Both the position numbers and the translations under genes were made by a program. From Streptomyces sporangiiformans (GTDB lineage: Bacteria; Actinomycetota; Actinomycetes; Streptomycetales; Streptomycetaceae), in assembly GCF_005768555.2 (NCBI RefSeq), contig NZ_VCHX02000342.1, positions 1 to 46,173 on the forward strand: a stretch of 46,173 nucleotides of DNA, written 5' to 3'. Numbering within the stretch: the stretch's first letter is position 1; each line of letters starts with the position of its first letter. Positions 16,727-24,276 of this stretch are shown in pieces. Below the pieces are notes generated by a model, which made no database searches, was not told the DNA's origin, and saw nothing but the letters and a program-made list of their open reading frames with translations.

Positions 16727-17719
16727 TCAGCTCCCTGCGCTCGTTGTCGTGCCGGTGTCGGGCAATTGACCCGTTTCCGCGAGGAGTTCACGGACGGCGA
16801 TGGCCACCGTATCGGGGTATTCCATCATCGCCACATGCCCCGCGTCCGGGAGCGCAAGCAGTCGGGAGTCACGGAACGCGCGGGCCGCCCGCTGGGCCAT
16901 GCGGAACGACACGAGTTGGTCGCGGCCACCGTAGATGAGGAGCGTCGGCGCGAGCACCCGCTCGGCCTGGCGCCACAGCCCGTGCTGGCCGCCCAGCGTG
17001 TACGCGTTGACGATGCCGCGCGCCGACCGCGCCATGGCGTCCCAGAAGTACGGGAGGGCCAGCCGCCGCTCCATCTCCTCGACCGCGTTGCGAAACCCTT
17101 CGGGCGTCACCATCGCGGGGTCCCCGTAGCAGAGCGCCATGACGCCCCGTACGCGCTGCTCGGCGGACCAGTCCTTGGTGAACCGGGTGAAGGCCCTGGC
17201 GACTCCGGGCAGCGCCAGCAGCGCCGTGGGCAGCGCCGTGCGTTGCACCGCGAACTCCGGCAGCGCGGGGGACACCAGCGTGAGCGTGCGGACGAGATCG
17301 GGCCGCACGGCCGCGACGCGCGTCGAGATCGCACCGCCCAGCGAGTTCCCGATGAGGTGCACCGGACCGCGACCGGACGAGTCGAGATAGCGGATGACCG
17401 AACGCGCGTGCCCGGTCACCGAGAAGTCGCCGTCGTCCGGCGGCGGCGAATCACCGAAGCCCGGCAGATCGACGGCCTCACTGTCCACCAGACCGTCGAG
17501 GAGTGGCATCAGCGCCGACCAGTTCTGCGAGGAACCGCCCAACCCGTGCACGTACAGAGCCGGCGGCAGTCCCTCGCGGGCCGGCGGTCTCGACCGAACC
17601 GTCAGCGTGACCCCGGGCAGCCCGACGGTACGCAGCCGCTCCCCCGGCGCCACCCTGACGGAACCGACCTTCGGCGCGGCACTGGTGGCCAAGACGGACG
17701 GCAGTTCGGTCGAAGACAT
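16727..17719 (-). CDS. Alpha/beta-fold hydrolase
   Basis: A 330-residue single-domain alpha/beta hydrolase without a signal peptide. It shows the oxyanion segment YVHGLGGSSQNW, the acid-bearing VDLPGFGDS, the nucleophile elbow GNSLGG, a late-strand LIYGGRDQLV and the catalytic His in DAGHVAMMEYP. The pattern fits esterases, C-C hydrolases and lipases of the MhpC/RutD type. It is directly followed by the DUF3152 gene at 8 bases, whose ribosome binding site lies inside this gene's 3' end. The natural substrate cannot be read from sequence. Confidence 0.9.
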   Translation of the reverse strand: MSSTELPSVLATSAAPKVGSVRVAPGERLRTVGLPGVTLTVRSRPPAREGLPPALYVHGLGGSSQNWSALMPLLDGLVDSEAVDLPGFGDSPPPDDGDFSVTGHARSVIRYLDSSGRGPVHLIGNSLGGAISTRVAAVRPDLVRTLTLVSPALPEFAVQRTALPTALLALPGVARAFTRFTKDWSAEQRVRGVMALCYGDPAMVTPEGFRNAVEEMERRLALPYFWDAMARSARGIVNAYTLGGQHGLWRQAERVLAPTLLIYGGRDQLVSFRMAQRAARAFRDSRLLALPDAGHVAMMEYPDTVAIAVRELLAETGQLPDTGTTTSAGS

Positions 17720-18342
17720 GCGGCAATGTTACGAGACGATCACGCCCTGGATCGTGTGTTCGCCATCACAAGGGGCGATCGGGAAGCGGCCACCGCCGTC
17801 GCGTCGCGCTCGAACCTCACTCAGGTCTGCGCCAGGTCCCGTCAAGCGCACCGCCAGACCTGCACCGACCCCCGCCAGACCTGCATCGGCGCCGTCAGCC
17901 CTCCGACGAGCGCCTTCTGATCACAGAAGAGCTCCACCTGATCACAATCGGATCGCGGTCGGATCACGATGAGATCGCGACACAATCCCGGCCACATCCA
18001 GGCTGGATCTCAGCCACGATTCCGGCCGGATCGAGCCCGGCCGACGTCCGGATCACAGTCCGGCCCACGATCCGGACCGGGCCCGGACCGAGTCCGGACC
18101 GAGTCCGGACCGGGCCCCGATCACGGCCCGGACCACGTCCCGGATCACCGCCGGGATCACGTTCGACTCGCGGCAGATACGGCAGCAGATACGCAGCAGG
18201 ACCACGGCCGATCCGCAGGGGCGCCGCGGCCGATTTGCGGCGGGATCGCATAGCGCCGCGATCTCCTCTCTCATACGCTTCGTAAACGAGGGCACTCGTA
18301 CTCGTGCAAGAGCGCACTCGCACCCGCTCGGGAAGAGGACAC
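17720..18342. repeat. Non-coding tract of phased 11-bp repeats, rich in GATC
   Basis: A 620-bp intergenic region between divergent genes. From 17919 to 18263 it has 15 GATC tetramers, and those at 17940, 17951, 17962 and 17973 are exactly 11 bases apart. Units at 18085-18095, 18096-18106 and 18107-18117 are also 11 bp (GGACCGAGTCC twice, then GGACCGGGCCC). Other GATCs fall 21-23 or 33 bases apart, close to whole helical turns. I find no plausible gene here. It must contain promoters for the hydrolase/DUF3152 operon and probably the small acidic gene. Confidence 0.75.
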
Positions 18343-18555
18343 ATGACTGTCGACCCCACCGACCCCGAGACCCTCGAGGAATCCGATGCCGCCGAGTTCG
18401 ACGTGGAGGCCCCCGAGGCCGACGCCGCCGAACAGCACGCGGACCTCTCACCCCACCAGGACGACTTGCTGACCGGCTCGGAGAACGACGCGAACGAAGC
18501 GGACCGTGCGGAGCAGGCGCGAGTCGTCGAACTGGATGAGGACGACTATCGGTGA
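18343..18555 (+). CDS. Small very acidic protein, unknown function
   Basis: A 70-residue protein with about one third Asp and Glu, no cysteine, no hydrophobic segment, and a C-terminus ending ELDEDDYR. It is probably disordered. The ATG follows GGAAGAGG at good spacing, and codon third positions are GC-rich, supporting it as real. It lies directly downstream of the 11-bp repeat tract and about 210 bases before the TetR gene. I do not recognise a family beyond similarity to small hydrophilic actinomycete proteins. Confidence 0.7.
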   Translation: MTVDPTDPETLEESDAAEFDVEAPEADAAEQHADLSPHQDDLLTGSENDANEADRAEQARVVELDEDDYR

Positions 18556-18764
18556 GGCAGGTACGGAACGGATGGCCGGTGACCGCCCAGCGACGCACAC
18601 CGAGGACTCGACCTGCCCGCCGTGTCCGCATCTGATGCGTTCTGAGCGGTTCTCACCGGCGTCCGGTCCATGAAATTCTGCGCTCGCACCGCGCACACCA
18701 GGGTTACCGAAAAGTACGATGGCGGCGCGGCGCACACCGCATGTGGACGATTTTGGGAGGCGGC

Positions 18765-19409
18765 GTGACAGCCATCGAGCAGACAGAGGCGGCACGCCCG
18801 CGGGGCACACGCCTGCCGCGCCGTGCCCGACGGAACCAGCTGCTGGGCGCCGCCCAGGAAGTTTTCGTGGCGCAGGGCTACCACGCGGCCGCGATGGACG
18901 ACATCGCCGAGCGCGCGGGCGTCAGCAAGCCGGTGCTCTACCAGCACTTCCCGGGCAAGCTCGACCTCTATCTCGCCCTGCTGGACCAGCACTGCGAGTC
19001 CCTGCTGCAGGCGGTCCAGGGCGCCCTCGCCTCGACCACCGACAACAAGCAGCGCGTACGGGCCACGATGGACGCGTACTTCGCGTACGTCGAGGACGAC
19101 GGCGGCGCCTTCCGGCTGGTCTTCGAGTCGGATCTGACGAACGAGCCCGCGGTGCGCGAGCGCGTGGACAAGGTGACGTTCGAGTGCGCGGAGGCGATCT
19201 GCGAGGTCATCGCGGAGGACACCGGTCTGTCCAAGGCCGAGTCGATGCTGCTCGCCTCGGGCCTGGGCGGACTCGCACAGGTGGTGGCACGCTCCTGGCT
19301 GCACAGCGACCGCAGCGTGCCACGCGACCAGGCGGTGCAGTTGCTGACGTCGCTGGCCTGGCGCGGCATCGCCGGCTTCCCGCTGCACGGCAGCGAGCAG
19401 CACCACTGA
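18765..19409 (+). CDS. TetR/AcrR-family transcriptional regulator
   Basis: A 214-residue regulator with an N-terminal helix-turn-helix (LGAAQEVFVAQGYHAAAMDD, then IAERAGVSKPVLYQHFPGK) and an all-alpha ligand domain. The start is GTG 18765 after GGGAGG; an ATG eight codons upstream is in frame but the ribosome binding site would then lie inside the gene. It is the counterpart of mycobacterial Rv3208, which also sits beside a DUF3107 gene. A TTACCGAAAAGTAC imperfect palindrome about 55 bases upstream, beside a possible -10 TACGAT, could be its own operator. Ligand unknown. Confidence 0.92.
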   Translation: MTAIEQTEAARPRGTRLPRRARRNQLLGAAQEVFVAQGYHAAAMDDIAERAGVSKPVLYQHFPGKLDLYLALLDQHCESLLQAVQGALASTTDNKQRVRATMDAYFAYVEDDGGAFRLVFESDLTNEPAVRERVDKVTFECAEAICEVIAEDTGLSKAESMLLASGLGGLAQVVARSWLHSDRSVPRDQAVQLLTSLAWRGIAGFPLHGSEQHH

Positions 19410-19577
19410 ACCGCGCCTCGTTCCGGTCCGTGTTCCCGCCTGCTCCCGATCTGTTCCCGTCCTCTGTTCGCTCCTGGCGTTCTTGGGCGGAGCGTGTACG
19501 TCCCCTCACCGGGCTAATGTGTGCTGCGTACGGCGCGGACGAACGCGCACATCAGTGACCGTCGGAGGGACATAGCC

Positions 19578-19805
19578 GTGGAGGTCAAGATCGGCGTGCA
19601 GCACGCGCCCCGCGAGATCGTTCTGGAGAGCGGTCAGACCCCGGAGGAGGTCGAGCGGGCGGTGTCCGAGGCACTGGCCGGCAAGACACAGCTGCTCAGC
19701 CTCGTGGACGACCACGGCCGCAAGGTCCTGGTTCCGGCCGACCGCCTCGCCTACGTGGAGCTCGGCGAGCCGGCCCCGCGCAAGGTGGGCTTCGGCGCGC
19801 TGTAG
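19578..19805 (+). CDS. DUF3107 family protein
   Basis: A 75-residue protein beginning VEVKIGVQHAPREIVLESG and ending RKVGFGAL; it is the DUF3107 family (mycobacterial TB9.4/Rv3208A). Function is unknown; it is a compact alpha/beta protein with no membrane segment. The GTG start follows GGAGGGA. A possible -10 (TAATGT, 19515-19520) lies about 60 bases upstream, and a strong terminator follows, so it may be its own transcription unit. Confidence 0.88.
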   Translation: MEVKIGVQHAPREIVLESGQTPEEVERAVSEALAGKTQLLSLVDDHGRKVLVPADRLAYVELGEPAPRKVGFGAL

Positions 19806-19834
19806 TCATACGTCGCGAGTTCATACGTCGCGGT

Positions 19835-19871
19835 AAAGGGGCCCGATGGCATCACGCCACCGGGCCTCTTT
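19835..19871 (+). terminator. Rho-independent terminator after DUF3107 gene
   Basis: A stem of about 15 pairs (AAAGGGGCCCGATGGC against GCCACCGGGCCTCTTT, one mismatch) with a 5-base loop, ending in a T-rich run. Confidence 0.85.
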
Positions 19872-19914
19872 CTCTGCCTGCCCCGGCCCGGTTTTCATGC
19901 AGGCCACCTACATG

Positions 19915-19957
19915 ATGATCTCCACAGATGGAGCACAGATCATCCACAGGAGATGAT
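19915..19957. repeat. Inverted repeat enclosing two DnaA-box-like nonamers
   Basis: ATGATCTCC and GGAGATGAT form an inverted repeat with one mismatch. Inside it are ATCTCCACA (19918-19926) and TCATCCACA (19940-19948), both near the DnaA-box consensus and 22 bases apart, two helical turns. It lies upstream of the small membrane protein gene. Confidence 0.35.
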
Positions 19958-20028
19958 TGCGTTCCGCAGGTCACGGGTAGGACCGGCTAGGACCAAGGGG
20001 CACACGGCTGTGCGGGAGGGACTTCACC

Positions 20029-20322
20029 ATGTTCTTGGAAGCGCTCGTCTCCGTGATGCTAGGCCTGGCACTGGCGTGGATCGCGGCCCATCGTCTGCCG
20101 CACCGACTGCCCGACCGCCGCCTGGTCCTGTCGACGGGCGCCGCCGGAGCCCTCTTCGGTGCCTTCCTCACTCACAGCGCGCTGGGCACCGGCAGCTCCG
20201 CCCTGATCGTTCTCGGCGCCCTGGCCATCGCCACGGCGTCCCTCTCGCTGCTCCTGCGCCCCGCGGGAAGACTCCGCCACCCGCGCCCGCGGAACGCCCA
20301 TCCGACGGCCGCGGGGTCATAG
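20029..20322 (+). CDS. Small two/three-helix membrane protein
   Basis: A 97-residue protein with an N-terminal hydrophobic helix (FLEALVSVMLGLALAWIAA), a short basic loop (HRLPHRLPDRR), one or two further hydrophobic helices (about 35-78) and a basic tail. The ATG follows GGGAGGG. No family or enzymatic motif is recognised. It faces the ferritin-like gene convergently across a simple-sequence tract. Confidence 0.75.
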   Translation: MFLEALVSVMLGLALAWIAAHRLPHRLPDRRLVLSTGAAGALFGAFLTHSALGTGSSALIVLGALAIATASLSLLLRPAGRLRHPRPRNAHPTAAGS

Positions 20323-20420
20323 GCCGCAGCCCGGCGCCAGGGCATCGCCGACACGGAGAAGGCGAGCGAAGCGACGCCGGACCCGAGACCCCGGACGATG
20401 CCGAGTCACAACGCCAGAAC

Positions 20421-20490
20421 GACTCAGGCTCGGACTCGGAGTCGGAGTCGGAGTCGGCCTCAGACTCGGAGTCCGAGCCCGACTCCGGTG
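20421..20490. repeat. GACTCGGAGTC simple-sequence tract between convergent genes
   Basis: Repeated GACTC and GGAGTC hexamers. Because GACTC and GAGTC are complementary, the tract can fold into several alternative hairpins and may act as a two-way terminator. Read in one plus frame it would give a Ser-Asp/Ser-Glu-rich tail, but no start or ribosome binding site supports a gene. Confidence 0.7.
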
Positions 20491-20497
20491 AGTCAAG

Positions 20498-21256
20498 CTA
20501 GGCCGCCAGGCCCAGCGCAGCCATCCGCTTCGTGTGGGCCTCGGTGATACGCGAGAACATTCGGCCGACCTCCGCGAGGTCGAAGCCGTCCGCGACGCCG
20601 CCGACGAGCATCGTGGACAGGGCGTCGCGGTCGGCGACGACGCGCTGGGACTGCGACAGGGCCTCGCCCATCAGCCGCCGCGCCCACAGCGCGAGCCGCC
20701 CGCCCACGCGCGGGTCCGCGTCGATCGCGGCGCGCACCTTCTCGACGGCGAAGCTCGCGTGCCCCGTGTCGTCGAGGACGGCGAGCACCAGCGCGCGGGT
20801 GTCGGAGTCGAGCCTCGCCGCGACCTCACGGTAGAAGTCACTGGCGATCGAGTCGCCGACGTACGCCTTGACGAGTCCCTCGAGCCAGTCCGACGGCGCC
20901 GTCTGCCGGTGGAAGCCGTCGAGCGCCGCGACGAACGGCTCCATCGCCTCCGTCGGCTCCGCCCCGATCGCGGCGAGCCGGTCCCTCAACTGCTCGAAGT
21001 GGTGGAACTCCGCCGACGCCATCTTCGCGAGCTCCGCCTTGTCGGCGAGCGTCGGCGCCAGCTTGGCGTCTTCCGCGAGCCGCTCGAACGCCGCCAACTC
21101 CCCGTACGCGAGCGCTCCGAGCAGGTCGACGACCGCGGCGCGGTACTGAGGGTCGACGGAGGCCTTCGCCCAGTCCTGGGCGGAGACTCCGGTGTGTTCG
21201 GCGGAGGTGTCGGCGGCGGTGTCAGCGGTGCCGGGGGCGTTGTCGGGCGTCGTCAT
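20498..21256 (-). CDS. Ferritin-like (MiaE-like) di-iron-fold protein
   Basis: A 252-residue all-helical protein. After a Thr/Ala-rich disordered N-terminus (about 1-30) come helices with acidic and histidine residues in the ferritin-like spacing (YGELAAFERL; ASAEFHHFEQL; DDTGHASFA), fitting the MiaE-like ferritin group. Mycobacterial Rv3210c is the positional equivalent, also beside an RNA helicase. Family members may bind a di-iron centre and hydroxylate a substrate, possibly tRNA, but that is inference. The ATG lies 7 bases after TATTGT on the minus strand, suggesting a leaderless transcript. Confidence 0.85.
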   Translation of the reverse strand: MTTPDNAPGTADTAADTSAEHTGVSAQDWAKASVDPQYRAAVVDLLGALAYGELAAFERLAEDAKLAPTLADKAELAKMASAEFHHFEQLRDRLAAIGAEPTEAMEPFVAALDGFHRQTAPSDWLEGLVKAYVGDSIASDFYREVAARLDSDTRALVLAVLDDTGHASFAVEKVRAAIDADPRVGGRLALWARRLMGEALSQSQRVVADRDALSTMLVGGVADGFDLAEVGRMFSRITEAHTKRMAALGLAA

Positions 21257-21640
21257 GCAGCGCACAATAGCCCGCTCGCAGCAGCGCGTAAGGGCCTGGT
21301 CAATCAGTGTGACAACGACTACGTGACCAAATCGGCCATCGCATATGCGCGATTCCGGGGTATGGTGGTAATGCGCCCGCTGAGTTGATCTACGTATCTC
21401 GACGGGCCATATGAATGAGGATGCCCGGTCGGTGGCCCGATCGGCTCCGACCAGACAGCTCTCCTCGCCCGTACGGCACAGTGCGTACGGCATCCGGAGG
21501 GACCCTCAGCGGTAAGAGCGCTCGAGCGTTGGCAGTGGTCCCGTGCCACCGAGGCCCGCCCGTCAAGCGGCCGACGTCCCCGGCACGGTTCAACGACCCC
21601 CGCGCTCGCCTCGCACCGCGTACACAGAAGAGGCAGCACC
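21257..21640. other. Divergent intergenic region before the DEAD-box helicase
   Basis: 384 bases between two divergent genes. The left end carries the probable leaderless -10 of the ferritin-like gene (TATTGT, 21269-21264, minus). The rest is probably the promoter and a long 5' leader of the helicase. A near-perfect inverted repeat CGTACGGCAC / GTGCGTACG lies at 21470-21489. The frame of the helicase is open upstream of its proposed CTG but has no ATG, GTG or TTG start codon in the stretch I read (21482-21640). I could not assign the helicase promoter. Confidence 0.5.
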
Positions 21641-24031
21641 CTGACTACAACTTTCCGAGAGCTCGGGATCCTTTCCGAGACAGCCGAGGCCCTTGAAGCC
21701 GTCGGCATCATCAATCCCTTCCCCATCCAGGAGATGACGCTCCCCGTCGCCCTCTCGGGCAGCGACGTCATCGGCCAGGCCAAGACCGGCACTGGTAAGA
21801 CCCTGGGCTTCGGCCTCCCGCTCCTCGAGCGCGTCACCGTCCCCGCCGACGTCGAGGCGGGCCGCGCCCAGCCCGAGCAGCTCACCGACGCACCGCAGGC
21901 ACTCGTCGTGGTTCCCACACGCGAGCTGTGCACGCAGGTGACGAACGACCTGCTCACCGCCGGCAAGGTCCGCAACGTACGCGTGCTGGCCATCTACGGC
22001 GGCCGTGCGTACGAACCGCAGGTCGAGGCCCTCAAGAAGGGCATCGACGTCGTCGTCGGCACCCCGGGCCGGCTGCTGGACCTCGCGGGCCAGAAGAAGC
22101 TGAACCTGAAGCACGTCCGCGCGCTCGTCCTCGACGAGGCCGACGAGATGCTCGACCTGGGCTTCCTGCCCGATGTCGAGAAGATCATCAACATGCTGCC
22201 GGCCCGCCGCCAGACGATGCTGTTCTCGGCGACCATGCCGGGCGCGGTCATCGGTCTCGCGCGCCGCTACATGTCGCAGCCCACGCACATCCGCGCCACG
22301 GCGCCGGACGACGAGGGCGCGACGGTGGCCAACACCGCGCAGTTCATCTACCGCGCGCACAACATGGACAAGCCCGAGATGGTCGCGCGCATATTGCAGG
22401 CTGACGGCCGCGGGCTCGCGATGGTCTTCTGCCGTACGAAGCGGACGGCCGCGGACCTCGCCGACCAGTTGCAGCAGCGCGGGTTCGCCTCCGGCGCGGT
22501 CCACGGCGACCTCGGCCAGGGCGCGCGAGAGCAGGCGCTGCGAGCGTTCCGCAACGGCAAGGTGGACGTGCTCGTCTGCACCGACGTCGCCGCGCGCGGC
22601 ATCGATGTCGAGGGCGTGACCCACGTCATCAACTACCAGTCGCCCGAGGACGAGAAAACGTACCTGCACCGCATCGGCCGTACGGGCCGCGCGGGCGCCA
22701 AGGGCATCGCGATCACGCTCGTCGACTGGGACGACATCCCTCGCTGGCAGCTCATCAACAAGGCGCTGAACCTCGGCTTCAACGACCCGCCGGAGACGTA
22801 CTCCACCTCGCCGCACCTCTTCGAGGAGCTCAGCATCCCCGCCGGCACGAAGGGTGTTCTGCCCCGTGCCGAGCGCACCCGTGCCGGGCTCGCCGCCGAG
22901 GAGGTCGAGGACCTCGGTGAGACGGGCGGGCGCGGACCGCGCGGCCGCGGCGGCCGTTCCTCGGCCCCGGACCGGGAGCGCGATCGCGATCGCGAGCGTG
23001 AGCGTGACCGCGACCGCCCGGCGCGTACGCCTCGTCGTCGCCGTCGCATGCGCAACGGCGCACCGATCGACGCCACGGAGCCGACCAGCACAGGGCCGAC
23101 CACCACGGAGACGACCGCCACGGAGACGCCGGCCACCGAGCCGCGCACCCCGCGGCGCCGTCGCCGGACGCGCGCCGGGGCAACCCCGGAAGCGGCCGAG
23201 ACCGCCGTCGCCACAGCCGAGGGGACGCTGCCGGAGGCCACCGAGCCGACGGACGCGGCCGAGAAGCCGCGCCGGCGCCGTACCCGCAAGACGACGGAGG
23301 CCGCACAGACAGCGACCACTGTCGTCGAGGAGACGCCCGAGGCCACAGCGCCGACCGAGGTGACGGAGCCCAAGCCGCGTCGCACCCGCAAGGCCACGGC
23401 CGAAGCCGCCCTGGACACCGCGGAAGCGACCGAGGCAAAGCCCCGCCGCCGCACCCGCAAGACCACGGCCAAGGCCGCCGAGACGGCCGTGGACACGGCG
23501 GACGGGACGCCGGCCGAGGTGACGGAGCCCAAGCCGCGCCGCACCCGCAAGGCCACGGCCAAGGCCGCCGAAGTCGTGGAAGTCGCCGAGACGGGTATCC
23601 CGGCCCAGGCGGCCGCGGAGCCCGAGGCGCCCGAGGCCAAGCCGCGTCGCCGTACGCGCAAGGCGGCGGAGAGCGCGTTGGACACGGCTGAAGGCACGAC
23701 CGAGGGCGAAGGCACAGCGGTCGCGGTGGTGACGGAACCCAAGCCGCGTCGCGCGCGGAAGAGCACGTCCGCAGCCAAGGCCGCCGTGGACACGGCGGAG
23801 GCGACCGAGGTGAAGCCCCGCCGCCGTACGCGCAAGACGGCGGAGGCGGGCATCCCGGCCCAGGCGACCGAGGCCACCGTCACCGACGAGGCTCCGGCTC
23901 CGGCCAAGCCGCGCCGCACCCGCAAGGCGGCGACCGCAGCGGCAGCACCCGTTGCCGCCGACGCGGCGGAGGCCAAGCCGCGCCGCCGCACGCGGAAGAC
24001 GGTGGCAGCCACCGAGGCTCCGGAGAGCTGA
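21641..24031 (+). CDS. DEAD-box RNA helicase with repetitive Arg/Lys-rich C-terminal tail; proposed CTG start
   Basis: A 796-residue DEAD-box helicase (RhlE/CshA type). Motifs in order: Q motif (PFPIQ), AKTGTGKT (I), PTREL (Ia), TPGRLLDL (Ib), LDEADEML (II), SAT (III) and HRIGRTGRAG (VI). The first ATG (21734) would cut off the Q motif, so translation must begin earlier; CTG 21641 (LTTTFRELGI) has GAAGAGG 7 bases upstream and no other usual start is in frame. From about residue 460 the protein is low-complexity: about 11 KPRRRTRK-type blocks separated by Ala/Glu/Thr-rich spacers, probably an RNA-binding disordered tail. It likely remodels structured mRNA, as in cold shock or degradosomes. Confidence 0.93.
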   Translation: MTTTFRELGILSETAEALEAVGIINPFPIQEMTLPVALSGSDVIGQAKTGTGKTLGFGLPLLERVTVPADVEAGRAQPEQLTDAPQALVVVPTRELCTQVTNDLLTAGKVRNVRVLAIYGGRAYEPQVEALKKGIDVVVGTPGRLLDLAGQKKLNLKHVRALVLDEADEMLDLGFLPDVEKIINMLPARRQTMLFSATMPGAVIGLARRYMSQPTHIRATAPDDEGATVANTAQFIYRAHNMDKPEMVARILQADGRGLAMVFCRTKRTAADLADQLQQRGFASGAVHGDLGQGAREQALRAFRNGKVDVLVCTDVAARGIDVEGVTHVINYQSPEDEKTYLHRIGRTGRAGAKGIAITLVDWDDIPRWQLINKALNLGFNDPPETYSTSPHLFEELSIPAGTKGVLPRAERTRAGLAAEEVEDLGETGGRGPRGRGGRSSAPDRERDRDRERERDRDRPARTPRRRRRMRNGAPIDATEPTSTGPTTTETTATETPATEPRTPRRRRRTRAGATPEAAETAVATAEGTLPEATEPTDAAEKPRRRRTRKTTEAAQTATTVVEETPEATAPTEVTEPKPRRTRKATAEAALDTAEATEAKPRRRTRKTTAKAAETAVDTADGTPAEVTEPKPRRTRKATAKAAEVVEVAETGIPAQAAAEPEAPEAKPRRRTRKAAESALDTAEGTTEGEGTAVAVVTEPKPRRARKSTSAAKAAVDTAEATEVKPRRRTRKTAEAGIPAQATEATVTDEAPAPAKPRRTRKAATAAAAPVAADAAEAKPRRRTRKTVAATEAPES
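23025..24027 (+). repeat. Degenerate in-frame repeats encoding the basic helicase tail
   Basis: About eleven copies of a motif encoding (E/A)xKPRR(R)(T/A)RK, spaced irregularly by Ala/Thr/Glu-rich segments. At DNA level the cores share AAGCCGCGYCGC-like sequence, so copy number could change by recombination. Confidence 0.8.
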
Positions 24032-24038
24032 GTCCCAT

Positions 24039-24078
24039 CCGACGGCCCGGCCCCAGCACCTGGGGGCCGGGCCGTCGG
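24039..24078 (+). terminator. Strong terminator hairpin after the DEAD-box helicase
   Basis: CCGACGGCCCGGCCCCAG pairs almost perfectly with CTGGGGGCCGGGCCGTCGG across a 3-base loop, seven bases after the stop. Confidence 0.88.
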
Positions 24079-24087
24079 CGTTCCCAC

Positions 24088-24152
24088 AGCGGGGGCAGGG
24101 GAACACGGGCACAGCGGGGGCACTGGGAACAACGGGCACAGCGGGCACAGCG
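24088..24152. repeat. Short degenerate CACAGCGGG repeats
   Basis: Several imperfect copies of ACAGCGGG and CGGGCAC lie between the helicase terminator and the next hydrolase. No coding potential is seen. Confidence 0.5.
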
Positions 24153-24260
24153 GGCCGCCGTATGACGGCGCACCAACCGCGCCAGGGCGACTGGGACACC
24201 GAAAAGGCAACGGCCGGCGAAGGGACCCCCCGCCCAGCATCCACCCCCGGCGTTCCCCGA

Positions 24261-24276
24261 TAGCCTCCTCTCCATG
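24261..24276 (+). promoter_or_regulatory. Leaderless -10 (TAGCCT) of the hydrolase gene
   Basis: TAGCCT ends 7 bases before the ATG and no Shine-Dalgarno lies between, the usual layout of an actinobacterial leaderless mRNA. No clear -35. Confidence 0.5.

Noticed and set aside
17919..18265. CRISPR-like array
   Set aside because: Repeat units are only 11 bp, adjoin without unique spacers, and no cas genes are present.
19953..20501. Plus-strand frame ending in a Ser-Asp/Ser-Glu-rich tail
   Set aside because: It overlaps the small membrane protein in another frame, lacks a ribosome site, and the tail is just the GACTCGGAGTC tract.
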